This document shows, piece after piece, positions 7,427 through 16,041 of a stretch of 64,000 bases of DNA. How positions within the stretch are numbered: the first letter of the stretch is position 1; each line of letters starts with the position of its first letter. The notes below the pieces were generated by a model. The model had not been told where the DNA came from. It made no database searches and saw only the letters and a list, made by a program, of their open reading frames with translations. The DNA comes from Streptomyces griseus subsp. griseus. Its GTDB lineage: Bacteria > Actinomycetota > Actinomycetes > Streptomycetales > Streptomycetaceae. Made by a program: the position numbers and the translations under genes. The stretch covers positions 291,384-355,383 of the forward strand of contig NZ_JOJE01000013.1 in NCBI RefSeq assembly GCF_000720255.1, written 5' to 3'.

Positions 7427-9863
7427 CTACTTCTTCCATGCGGAGTTCAGATTCCAGGCCCGCAGATTGCTGAGGGTCGCGGTGCCGTCCTCGGCGAAGA
7501 CGTCGACACCGGTGCTCGAGGGGTCGGGGAAGATCTGGTCGGTGAGGACGACCTGGCCACCGTGCCCGTTGTCGGCGTAGACCTCGACGGAAGACTCGTC
7601 GACGAGCACGCGCAGATGCAGCCGCCCGTCCTTGAGCGCGAGGGGGGCCCGATGGACCCCGGGGAAGCTGGGGTCGAAGTCGACCTTGCCGGAGGCGGTG
7701 CGGTCCAGGTAGACCTCGCCGGTGGCGGTGCCGTAGCCGATGCGGGTGCGCTCCTTGCCGCCGGTGCGGACGTCCAGGCCGAAGCGGGCGGCGGTGCCCG
7801 CGGTGAGGTCGGCCTGGAGTTCCAGGGTGCCGCCGGAGACGGAGAGCGCGGTGACGGCGTTGTCCATGGTGGTGGCGCCGAGGGCCGTTTCCTTACCCCG
7901 CAGGGTGCTCAGTTCGCCGACGGGCTGCTGGACCAGCCGGACCCGGCCGTCGACCGTCTTCAGGGCGAGCTGGCGTGGGAAGGTGTCGGCGCTGCGCCAC
8001 GGGGAGGTGGGGATCGCCTGTGCGTAGTTCCAGTTGTTCATCCAGGCGAGCATGACGCGGCGGCCGCCGGGGGCGTCGTTGAAGGTGCCGGCGGCGTAAA
8101 AGTCCGCGCCGTAGTCGATCCAGTGGGCGCGCTGCAGGCTGTTGCGGGCGGGGTCGTCGGCGAGGGTGAAGTCGTCGGCGAGGATGTGGCCCCAGCCGCC
8201 CTTGTTGTGGTCGACGACCTGGATCTGTGCCTTCTTGCCGATCAGGTCGCGCAGGTCCCAGGAGTTCCAGTCCAGCGTCTCGCTGCTGGAGCCGGTCGCG
8301 GTGCGCACCACCTTGCCGTCGACGAGGAGGTTGACGGCGGTCTGGTTGTCGAGGGGAGCCGCGGGCTGGTCGGAGAAGACGATGTTGCCGACGGCGATGT
8401 GGCCCCAGCCGCCGCTGTTGTCGTCGACGACCTGGATCTGCGCCTCCTTGCCGAGGTAGGCGCTGGTGTCCCAGGAGTTCCAGATGAGGTCGGGGCTGTT
8501 GGCGCCGGTCGCGGTGGCCACGACCTTGCCGTCCACGATGAGGTTGACGGCGGTCGGGGCCGGCTGGTCGTTCGGGTGGCGGCCCATGGCGACCTGGAGG
8601 TCGATGTACTTGCTGGTGATGGTGAAGGTGGGCGAGGTGATGGTGCCGGTGCCGGGGTCGCCGTCGGGGTTGTAGGTGTCGAGGACCTTGTAGCCGAGCT
8701 GGCCGGGGAGGCTTTCGGTGGTGGGTCCGGAGTTCGCGAACGAGCCCGTCGCGGTCCAGCCGTCGCCGTAGGTGTCCCCGGAGAAGTCGGCGAAGACCTG
8801 CCCGGGCGGTGCCGATCCGTCGCCGGCGCCCTCGATGTAGGGGTGGTTGCCGCCGCCGACAAGGAAGTTCAGATACCGCTTGCTGACGATGAAGTCGGGT
8901 GAGGTGAGGGCGCCGGTGGTGCCGTCGCCGCCGTTGTAGCTGTTGACCAGGCCGGTTCCCTGGTAGCCGGTGACGGTCTGCTGGTCGGGCAGGGTGCCGG
9001 TGGCGGGGGCGGAGCCGAAGGCGGTGCCGGTGGTGGTCCAGTCGCCGTAGGAGGGATTCGAAATCGTTCAGGGTGGTGCCGCTCGGTGCGGTGTAGCCGG
9101 ACGGGTCGTCGGAGGTGAAGTGCTTGCCGTCGAAGTCGCCGGTGAAGTACTGGGTGCCGGTGCCGCCGGCGATGGACTGCGTGCCGACGACCAGCACCCA
9201 CTTGGTCTTCTTGGGGTTGCCGTCGACCGGAAGCGGGAACAGGTCGGGGCACTCCCACACGCCGCCGGTGGCGCCCGCGGGGCCGAAGTCGCTCTGGTGG
9301 GTCCACTTCTTGAGGTCGGGCGAGGAGTAGAAGGAGACCTTGCGCTGGTCCGCGAGGGCGACGGCCATCAGCCAGCTCTTGGTGGGGGCGTACCAGAAGA
9401 CCTTGGGATCGCGGAAGTTCGTCGAGTCGATGTCCAGGACCGGGTTGCCGGAGTACTTGGTCCAGGTGGTGCCGCCGTCGGTGCTGAAGGCGAGGGCCTG
9501 TTCCTGCTTGCCGGTCGCCTTCTGCTGGCTGGTGTAGACGGCGACGAGCGGCGGGTTGGACTTGGTGCCGAAGCCGGTGCTGTTGTTCTTGTCGAGTACG
9601 ACGCTGCCGGAAAAGACCATCTCGTCGTCGTCCTGGGGGATGGCCAGCGGGAGTTGCTTCCAGTGCACCAGGTCGGTGCTGACCGCGTGACCCCACGACA
9701 TGTTGCCCCAGGTGTCGCCCGACGGGTTGTACTGGAAGAACAGGTGATATTGACCCTTGTACCAGATCAGGCCGTTGGGGTCGTTCATCCAGTTCTCCGC
9801 CGGGGTGAAGTGGAACTGGGGCCGGTACTGCTCGTGGTAGAGCCCGGTGTCGGCCGCGGCCGT
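7427..9863 (-). pseudogene. GH32 levanase/inulinase, 5'-truncated and frameshifted, with nested insert modules
   Basis: The right-hand part encodes the GH32 beta-propeller: nucleophile motif WMNDPNG, RDP motif (NFRDPKVFW) and acid/base motif (WECPDLF). Around 9060 the frame breaks: GAATCCCTCC holds one C more than an uninterrupted frame (DFE-S-SYGDW) would need. The second frame then runs to the stop at 7427. Between propeller blades lie about 315 residues of repeated modules in the order A1-A2-B2-B1, where A has YGDW..TG...F and B has LxVDGKVV.TATG ... GGWGHI. The propeller resumes at HWIDYGADFYAAGTF and ends in the C-terminal beta-sandwich. The 5' end, with start codon and signal peptide, is missing; homology stops at about 9863. 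The enzyme would have cut fructans outside the cell. Confidence 0.85.
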
Positions 9864-9865
9864 CC

Positions 9866-10633
9866 TACGTCAAGAGCGTCTTCACCGGCGACCTCGGCAT
9901 CTCCATCAGCCGCTTCCCGACCCCGGTCTCCGACGTGATCGGCTCGCAGATCGGCTGGACCCTGCTCCTCGGTGGGGTCGCGCTGGTCATCGCCGCCGTC
10001 CTCGGCAACCTGCTCGGCATCGTCGCCGCCTGGCGGCGCGGCGGCGTCCTCGACTCCGCCTTCCCGCCCCTGCTGATCTTCGTCGGCTCGTTCCCGTACT
10101 TCTGGCTGGCCATGGGCGCGCTGTACCTGTTCGGGGTGAGCCTGGGCTGGTTCCCCATGCGGCACGCTTACGACGTCGGTCTGACCCCCGGCTTCAACGG
10201 CGAGTTCCTCTCGAACGTCGTCACCCACCTGGTGCTGCCCGCGCTGACCATCGTGCTGGTCTCCATCGGCGGCTGGATGCTCGGCATGCGCAACACCATG
10301 ATCGCAACGGCGGCCGAGGACTACATCACGATGGCCGAGGCGAAGGGGCTCAGCCCCTCGCGGATCATGTTCCGCTACGCCGCCCGCAACGCGCTGCTGC
10401 CGTCCGTCACCAACTTCGGCATGGCGCTCGGCTTCGTCGTCGGCGGTGCCCTGCTCACCGAGGTCGTGTTCGCCTACCCCGGTATCGGCTACCAGCTGCT
10501 GATGGCCGTCCAGGGCCTGGACTACCCGTTGATGCAGGGCATCTTCCTGACGATCACGGCGGCGGTGCTGCTCGCGAACTTTCTCGTCGACCTCGTCTAC
10601 GTCCGTCTCGACCCGCGCGTCCGCGTCCGCTGA
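9866..10633 (+). pseudogene. DppB/OppB-type ABC permease, N-terminus missing
   Basis: Codes for about 255 residues of a peptide/oligosaccharide-type permease, from GDLGISISRFPTPV to the natural end LDPRVRVR. Membrane helices and the cytoplasmic coupling loop (AAEDYITMAEAKGLSPSRI) are intact. Family members begin with about 70 more residues, including the first helix, and these are absent. The sequence abuts the truncated 5' end of the GH32 gene at about 9863, head to head. No start codon or ribosome site precedes it. It is an internal piece of another operon. Confidence 0.82.
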
Positions 10634-10646
10634 GGAGGTTGCCGAC

Positions 10647-10768
10647 ATGACCGCCATCGAGATCGCGACGGCCACCACGCCGACCGCCACCACGCCCACG
10701 TCCCGCCGGCGCGGACTGCTGCGCCAGCTCATCGACAGCAAGAAGGCGCTTGCCGGGCTGATCCTGCG
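10647..10768 (+). pseudogene. DppC/OppC-type ABC permease, first 40 codons only
   Basis: Follows the DppB fragment by 13 bp with a good ribosome site (GAGGAGG). It encodes MTAIEIATATTPTATTP and a basic stretch ending LIDSKKALAGLIL, which looks like the cytoplasmic N-terminus and the very start of helix 1 of a DppC-type permease. After about 10768 similarity stops and the opposite strand reads as the 3'-truncated lutC. The DppB-DppC order and spacing are those of a normal dipeptide or cello-oligosaccharide transporter operon. Confidence 0.7.
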
Positions 10769-10769
10769 G

Positions 10770-11060
10770 GACCAGGGTCCTTCGGGCACCAGGTCTGCGG
10801 GGTATCCCGGGGGCATTACGAGGGATTTCGCTCCGGTGCGCGTCAGCGCGCGGGCCACGGCGGCCACGGCGTCGGACGCCGGAACACGGACGACGATGGC
10901 GGTAGTCGGTCGCGCGTTCGATGAACAGCTCGACGACGTCCGGCCCTGCCGGGTGGGAGCGCGGATCCTGCGCGACGGCGTCTTCGGCGCCGGCCTCGGA
11001 ATCCGGTACGTCGGCCAGCGCGCTCCGGATGTCGCGCAGTACGGTGTCTCGGCCGCTCAT
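10770..11060 (-). pseudogene. lutC: lutC (L-lactate oxidation component), frameshifted and 3'-truncated
   Basis: Starts with ATG at 11060, overlapping the lutB stop as ATGA. It reads MSGRDTVLRDIRSALADVPD and on to ATDYR, as in LutC/LldG proteins. At about 10896 the frame is lost; a two-base deficit restores IVVRVPASDAVAAVARAL and GAKSLVMPPGYPAD. The gene then breaks off at about 10770, where dppC' DNA begins, so roughly half of the protein is absent. LutC is one of three proteins of the LutABC lactate-to-pyruvate system. With this copy broken, the pathway would need another lutC elsewhere in the genome. Confidence 0.8.
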
Positions 11061-12541
11061 CGACCCGTCCCTTCCGTCGTCGTACGGCCTTCTCCTCTGG
11101 TCCGTCGCCACCAGGCGCGCAGGGGCTCGCGGGCCGGTGCGGGGGTGTCGCGGGTGCCGGACCAGCGGGCGAACGGGCCGGGCAGCACTCCGATCCGGCC
11201 GTCGCGGGCCACCAGCCGGGCACCCGAGGCGGCGAGTCGCTCGAGGGCCGCCAGCAGCCTGGGGGAGGACAGCACCGCGCCCGCGGCCTTCATGGCGAGA
11301 GCCTCGGAGGTGGGTAGTAGCCGGTCCCGCCGCTTGGCCTCCACGGCCTTCGCCCGCAGGTGGACCAGCACCTCCGGAATGTCGATCTTGACCGGGCAGG
11401 CGTCGTAGCACGCCCCGCACAGAGTGGAGGCGAAGGGCAGCGAGGCCGCGTTCTCCACGCCCACGAGCTGCGGGGTGAGTACGGCGCCGATCGGGCCGGG
11501 GTACACCGAGCCATAGGCGTGGCCGCCCGTGCGCTCGTACACCGGGCACACGTTCAGGCAGGCCGAGCAGAGGATGCAGGACAGTGCCTGCCTGCCCACC
11601 TCGTCGGTCAGGGTCGCGGTACGGCCGTTGTCGAGGAGGACCAGATGGAAGTCCTGGGGCCCGTCCCCGTCGGTGACGCCGGTCCACAGCGAGGTGTACG
11701 GGTTCATCCGTTCGCCGGTGGACGAGCGGGGCAGCAGTTGAAGGAAGACGTCCAGGTCGGCGAAGGAGGGCAGGACCTTCTCGATGCCCATGACGGTGAT
11801 CAGGGTCTGCGGCAGGGTCAGGCACATCCGCCCGTTGCCCTCCGATTCCACGACCATCACCGTTCCGGTGTCGGCGACGGCGAAGTTTGCTCCGGAGACA
11901 GCCACTTTGGCCCGCAGGAACTTCTCCCGCAGATGGAGACGGGCCGCTTCGGCCAGGTCGCGTGGGTCGTCGGTGAGTCCCTCGGGGGCGGGTCGGCCCC
12001 ATTTCCCCATCTGCCGCTGGAAGATTTCGCGGATCTCGGAGCGGCTGCGGTGGATGGCCGGTACGAGGATGTGCGAGGGCCGGTCGCCGCCCAGCTGCAC
12101 GATGAGTTCGGCGAGATCGGTCTCGTAGGCGCGGACGCCCGCTTCGGCGAGCGCCTCGTTGAGGCCGATCTCCTGTGTGGCCATCGACTTGACCTTGACG
12201 ACCTCGCTCTCGCCGGTCGCCTGAACCAGGCGCGTCACGATGGCGTTCGCCTCGGCCGCGTTCGACGCCCAGTGGACCGTGCCGCCGGCGGCGGTCACCG
12301 TCTCCTCCAGCCGAAGCAGATGCTGGTCGAGGTGACGCAGGGTGCGGCGCTTGAGGGCTGCCGCAGTCTCCCGCAGTTCCTCCCAGTCGTCGAGCTCGGC
12401 GGTGGCCGCCAGCCGCTTGTCCCGGATGGTGCCGGTAGCCCTGCGCAGATTCGCCCGCAGACGCCTGTCGGCGAGCGCGGTGCGTGCCGCCTCGGGGAAG
12501 GCCGGGGTACCCAGCCATACGACGTTGTCCGCGCCGCTCAT
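11057..12541 (-). CDS. lutB: LutB-type iron-sulfur protein of L-lactate oxidation (494 aa)
   Basis: Matches LutB: an N-terminal LUD domain (around VVKVKSMATQEIGLNEAL and SGANFAVADTGTV), then two ferredoxin-type cysteine clusters, CILCSACLNVCP at about residue 322 and CGACYDACPV at about 374, for 4Fe-4S clusters. With LutA and LutC it oxidises L-lactate to pyruvate in the cytosol. The ATG at 12541 is chosen because it overlaps the lutA stop (ATGA) and gives the family's N-terminus. The stop overlaps the lutC start in the same way. As the operon tail it would consume the lactate made by the FAH hydrolase. Confidence 0.92.
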   Translation of the reverse strand: MSGADNVVWLGTPAFPEAARTALADRRLRANLRRATGTIRDKRLAATAELDDWEELRETAAALKRRTLRHLDQHLLRLEETVTAAGGTVHWASNAAEANAIVTRLVQATGESEVVKVKSMATQEIGLNEALAEAGVRAYETDLAELIVQLGGDRPSHILVPAIHRSRSEIREIFQRQMGKWGRPAPEGLTDDPRDLAEAARLHLREKFLRAKVAVSGANFAVADTGTVMVVESEGNGRMCLTLPQTLITVMGIEKVLPSFADLDVFLQLLPRSSTGERMNPYTSLWTGVTDGDGPQDFHLVLLDNGRTATLTDEVGRQALSCILCSACLNVCPVYERTGGHAYGSVYPGPIGAVLTPQLVGVENAASLPFASTLCGACYDACPVKIDIPEVLVHLRAKAVEAKRRDRLLPTSEALAMKAAGAVLSSPRLLAALERLAASGARLVARDGRIGVLPGPFARWSGTRDTPAPAREPLRAWWRRTRGEGRTTTEGTGR

Positions 12542-13278
12542 CGTCCGTCTCCTTCCGTGGAGGCCAGGATCTCGGCCAGGTGCAGAGTGGCGACGCCGGT
12601 ACGCAGCCGGGACAGGCCGCCGCCGATGTGCGTCAGACAGGAGTTGTCGCCCGCGCACAGGAACTCCGCGCCGGTCTCCTGTACATGACGCATCTTGTCG
12701 GCCAGCATGGCGTTGGAGACGTCGGCGTTCTTCAGCGCGAAGGTGCCGCCGAAGCCGCAGCAGGACTCCACGGCGGGCAGTTCGACGAGGTCGATGCCCT
12801 TCACGGCGCGCAGCAGCCTGAGCGGTCGGTCGCCGACGCGGAGCATACGCAACGAGTGACAGGTCGGGTGGTAGGTGACGCGGTGCGGGAAACAGGCGCC
12901 CACGTCGGTGACGCCGAGGACGTCCACGAGGAGTTCCGACAGCTCGTACACCGTCGGCACCACCTGCTCGACCGCCTCGGCGAGTGCGGCGTCGCCGTAC
13001 TGGGCCGCCACCACGCGATGGTGGTCGCGCACCATCCCCGCGCAGGACCCCGAGGGGGCGACGACGGCGTCGTAACCCGCGAACACCGCAGCGAATCGGC
13101 GCACCATCGGCAGCGTCTCGGGGCGGTAGCCGGTGTTGAAGTGCATCTGGCCGCAGCAGGTCTGGCCCTGCGGGAACTCCACGGTGTGGCCGAGCCGTTC
13201 CAGCAGTTCGGTCACCGCCTGGCCGGTGCGGGGAAACATCATGTCGTTGAAGCAGGTGATGAAGAGAGCTATGCGCAT
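12538..13278 (-). CDS. lutA: LutA-type CCG-domain protein of L-lactate oxidation (246 aa)
   Basis: Two cysteine-rich CCG repeats are visible: TCCGQMHFNTGYRP at about residue 42 and ESCCGFGGTF at about 190, which bind an iron-sulfur or similar redox cluster. The length fits LutA/LldE proteins. The ATG at 13278 gives MRIALFITCFND, the standard N-terminus. It overlaps the preceding lactonase gene by 10 bp and the following lutB by 4 bp, so the three are surely one transcript. No frameshift is seen. Confidence 0.92.
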   Translation of the reverse strand: MRIALFITCFNDMMFPRTGQAVTELLERLGHTVEFPQGQTCCGQMHFNTGYRPETLPMVRRFAAVFAGYDAVVAPSGSCAGMVRDHHRVVAAQYGDAALAEAVEQVVPTVYELSELLVDVLGVTDVGACFPHRVTYHPTCHSLRMLRVGDRPLRLLRAVKGIDLVELPAVESCCGFGGTFALKNADVSNAMLADKMRHVQETGAEFLCAGDNSCLTHIGGGLSRLRTGVATLHLAEILASTEGDGR

Positions 13279-14186
13279 GGTGCTTCCTGGGTGGCCGGGG
13301 GGCCGGTGACGGTCAGACCGTAGGTCCGCAGGGCGGTTCCGGTGAAGATCTCGTGTCGTTCGGAGGGGGCGAGGGAGGCTGTCAACTCCTTTGCCGCGGC
13401 GATGACCTCGGCGTAGGTGGCGGCCAGTCGGCAGACCGGCCAGTCGGAGCCGAACATCAGCCGCCGCGGTCCGAAAGCATCCAGGATCGTGTCGGCGTAC
13501 GGCCGGAGGTCCTGGACGCTCCACCGGTCCGGGTCGGCCTCGGTCACCAGGCCGGAGAGCTTGCAGACGGTGTTGGGCAGCGAGGCCAGCAGGCGCACCG
13601 CGTCCGCCCATGGCCGCAGCTCGCCCGACGCGATGGGGGGCTTGCCCGCGTGATCGAGCACGAAGGTGAGACCGGGAAGCAGTCGGGCGGCGTCATGGGC
13701 GGCCGGGAGCTGGTAAGGCCTGACGACGAGGTCGTACACGAGTCCCGCTTCGGCCACCGCGGCGAGCCCGCGCAGTACGTCCGGCCGCAGCAGCCAGCGT
13801 GGATCGGATTCTTGCTGTACCTGGTGGCGGATGCCCACCAGGTGCTCGCCACCCGGCCCCTCCCGCAGCGCCGCGAGCGCGCGGGCGACATCAGGTGAGG
13901 TCAGGTCGGTCCAGCCCACGACGCCGGCCACCAGGTCGCTGTTCTTCGCCAACGCCAGGAACTCGGGCGTTTCCTCCGGCACGTCGATCGTCTGGACCAG
14001 GACCGTCGCGGTGACGCCGGCCGCCCGGGCCTTGGGCTCCAGGTTGGCGAGCAGGAAGTCGCGGCGCAGCGGGGCGAGTTCCGGTCCGGTGATCCTGCCC
14101 TGGTCCCGGACGGAGAGGTCCCACACGTGGTGGTGCGCGTCGATGACACCCTCAGCGATGGTCTCCTCCACAGCGGTCACCTCCAC
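13269..14186 (-). CDS. Amidohydrolase-2 family lactonase, L-fuconolactonase-like (305 aa)
   Basis: TIM-barrel amidohydrolase with the metal motif DAHHHVWDL at about residue 16 and the late metal Asp in MFGSDWPVCR at about 256. These are features of the family that includes L-fuconolactonase and L-rhamnono-lactonase. It would open the sugar lactone made by the dehydrogenase. Start is a GTG at 14186, with a second in-frame GTG six bases on as an alternative. The start lies 35 bp inside the aldo/keto reductase gene, and the end overlaps lutA. Lactonase activity is inferred from family and context. Confidence 0.82.
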   Translation of the reverse strand: MEVTAVEETIAEGVIDAHHHVWDLSVRDQGRITGPELAPLRRDFLLANLEPKARAAGVTATVLVQTIDVPEETPEFLALAKNSDLVAGVVGWTDLTSPDVARALAALREGPGGEHLVGIRHQVQQESDPRWLLRPDVLRGLAAVAEAGLVYDLVVRPYQLPAAHDAARLLPGLTFVLDHAGKPPIASGELRPWADAVRLLASLPNTVCKLSGLVTEADPDRWSVQDLRPYADTILDAFGPRRLMFGSDWPVCRLAATYAEVIAAAKELTASLAPSERHEIFTGTALRTYGLTVTGPPATQEAPCA

Positions 14187-15219
14187 GACTGCTCGACTCC
14201 TGCGCCGGGCGACCGGCTTCGCCGACCGGTGTGGATACGGGGGCGGGGACGTGCGGCGGCAGCAGTCGCTCGGCGCTCAGTCCGTCCCAGAGCGCGGCCG
14301 GTACCGGTCGCCGCATCTGGTCCACCGTGTCGCGGACCTCCTCGGTGGAACGCGCGCCGGACAGTACGCTCGCGACCGCGGGATGGCCGAGCGGGAAGCG
14401 CAGAGCGGCAGCGCGCAGCGGTACGCCGTAGCGTTCGGTGACCGCCTTCATCCGCAGGGCCCGGTCCAGTACCTGCTGGGGGGCGGGCGCATAGTCGTAC
14501 ATGGACCCGGGTTTCGGGTCGGTGAGCAGGCCCGAATTGAACACCCCGCCGACGATGACCTTTTTTCCCCGGGCAGCGGCCTCCGGCAGCACCTCCACAA
14601 GCCCCTCCTGCTCCAGCAGGGTGTAACGGCCGGCGAGCAGGACCACGTCTATGTCGGTCTCACGCAGGAAACGGGCGGGGAGTGGGCACTGGTTCACGCC
14701 GATGCCGATCGCCTTGACGACGCCTTCACCGCGCAGCCGTTCCAGCGCGGGGTACGCCTCGGTGAGCGCCTGCTCGGCGTGATGGTCCGGGTCGTGCAGC
14801 AGGGCGATGTCCACCCGGTCCAGACCGAGCCGGTCCAGGCTCGCCTCCAGGGAGCGCAGGACTCCGTCGCGGCTGAAGTCCCAGACCCGCCGGTGGGCGT
14901 CGGGCACGACGAAGCCGTGGGCGAGATCGTCGCCGCGGCCGCCTTCCGGGTTGGGTTCGAGCAGCCGTCCGACCTTGGTGGAGACGGTGTACGCGTCGCG
15001 GTCGCGTCCGCGCAGCGCGGCACCCAGGCGCTGCTCGGACAGCCCGAGTCCGTAGTGGGGGGCGGTGTCGAAGGTGCGTACACCCGCGTCCCAGGCCGCC
15101 TCGACCGTGGCGAATGCGGCCTCGTCGGTGACCGGGCGGAAGAGGTTGCCGATGCCGGCGGCCCCGAACGACAGCTCGGTGACCTTGACACCGGTGCTGC
15201 CCAGCGTCGTCTCTCTCAT
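14152..15219 (-). CDS. Aldo/keto reductase, probable L-fucose (aldose) 1-dehydrogenase (355 aa)
   Basis: Aldo/keto reductase with the catalytic set Asp-Tyr-Lys-His visible as FDTAPHYGLG (residues about 50-59), VSTKVGR (about 80) and ALLHDPDHH (about 140). It resembles the D-threo-aldose / L-fucose 1-dehydrogenase branch, which oxidises the anomeric carbon to the lactone, the first step of non-phosphorylating L-fucose breakdown. The ATG at 15219 overlaps the SDR stop (ATGA). The C-terminus carries a polar, probably disordered tail past residue 320 that overlaps the lactonase gene. Confidence 0.8.
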   Translation of the reverse strand: MRETTLGSTGVKVTELSFGAAGIGNLFRPVTDEAAFATVEAAWDAGVRTFDTAPHYGLGLSEQRLGAALRGRDRDAYTVSTKVGRLLEPNPEGGRGDDLAHGFVVPDAHRRVWDFSRDGVLRSLEASLDRLGLDRVDIALLHDPDHHAEQALTEAYPALERLRGEGVVKAIGIGVNQCPLPARFLRETDIDVVLLAGRYTLLEQEGLVEVLPEAAARGKKVIVGGVFNSGLLTDPKPGSMYDYAPAPQQVLDRALRMKAVTERYGVPLRAAALRFPLGHPAVASVLSGARSTEEVRDTVDQMRRPVPAALWDGLSAERLLPPHVPAPVSTPVGEAGRPAQESSSRGGDRCGGDHR

Positions 15220-16031
15220 GCGCCGGCCGCCGGGCGCAGCCGGAGCCCCTGCATGCCACCGTCGACGGCCAGGGCGATGCCGGTGACGGACCCAGCCGCC
15301 GGGCTCGCCAGGTAGACCACGGCCGCCGCCACCTCGTCCGCGGTCACCAGGCGGCCCAGAGGCTGGCGTGCGTCGAGGGCGGCGCGTTCCGCCTCCGGGT
15401 CGTCGGCGGCGTCCAGGAGCCGGGTCACCCAGGGCGTGTCGGCGGTGCCGGGGTTGACGCAGTTGACGCGGATGCCCTCACGGACGTGGTCCGCGGCCAT
15501 CGCCAGGGTCAGCGACAGCACGGCGCCCTTGCCGGCCGAGTACAGGGCGCGCTGGGGGAGGCCCGCGGTGGCCGCGATGGAGCATGTGTTGACGACCGCT
15601 GCGTGCGAAGAACGCCGTAGGTACGGCAGGGCGGCGCGCGTCGTGCGCACCGTTCCCAGGACGTTGACGTCCAGGACGCGGTGCCACTCCTCGTCGGGGT
15701 TGTCCTCGACGGTACCGACGGCGCCGATGCCCGCGTTGTTCACCAGGATGTCCAAGCCGCCGAGCTGCCCGGCAGCGGCCTCCACGGCGGCGCACACCGA
15801 GGCGTCGTCGCGGAGGTCGGCCTGGAGCGCGATCAGCGGCTCGGGAACGCCGAAGGGGTCGAGGTCGATGACGGCCACCGTGGCTCCCTGCTCGGCCAGC
15901 ATCCGGGACGTGGCCAGCCCGATGCCGGACGCGCCACCGGTGACGACGGCCTTGAGCCCTGACAAACCGCTCATGCCGCCCCTTATGCCGCTCATGCCTC
16001 TTGCACCGCTCACGTTGCTCGAGTTGCTCAC
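15216..16031 (-). CDS. SDR oxidoreductase, probable 2-keto-3-deoxy-L-fuconate dehydrogenase
   Basis: Classical short-chain dehydrogenase: cofactor motif TGGASGIG, structural NNAG, and catalytic Ser-Tyr-Lys in CSIAATAGLPQRALYSAGK. In the oxidative L-fucose route an SDR turns the 2-keto-3-deoxy acid into the diketo acid that the next gene's product cleaves. The start is uncertain: GTG at 16031 (271 aa) has AAGGG upstream, while an internal ATG at 15974 has AAGGGG close by and gives a more usual N-terminus. The residues between hold repeated Met-Ser-Gly triplets. It begins 10 bp after the FAH gene. Confidence 0.85.
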   Translation of the reverse strand: MSNSSNVSGARGMSGIRGGMSGLSGLKAVVTGGASGIGLATSRMLAEQGATVAVIDLDPFGVPEPLIALQADLRDDASVCAAVEAAAGQLGGLDILVNNAGIGAVGTVEDNPDEEWHRVLDVNVLGTVRTTRAALPYLRRSSHAAVVNTCSIAATAGLPQRALYSAGKGAVLSLTLAMAADHVREGIRVNCVNPGTADTPWVTRLLDAADDPEAERAALDARQPLGRLVTADEVAAAVVYLASPAAGSVTGIALAVDGGMQGLRLRPAAGA

Positions 16032-16041
16032 GGGGCGCCCT

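Noticed and set aside
7893..9788. GH32 protein taken as one 631-residue reading frame
   Set aside because: After about residue 240 the frame turns into Arg/His-rich nonsense; the true protein continues in another frame to 7427.
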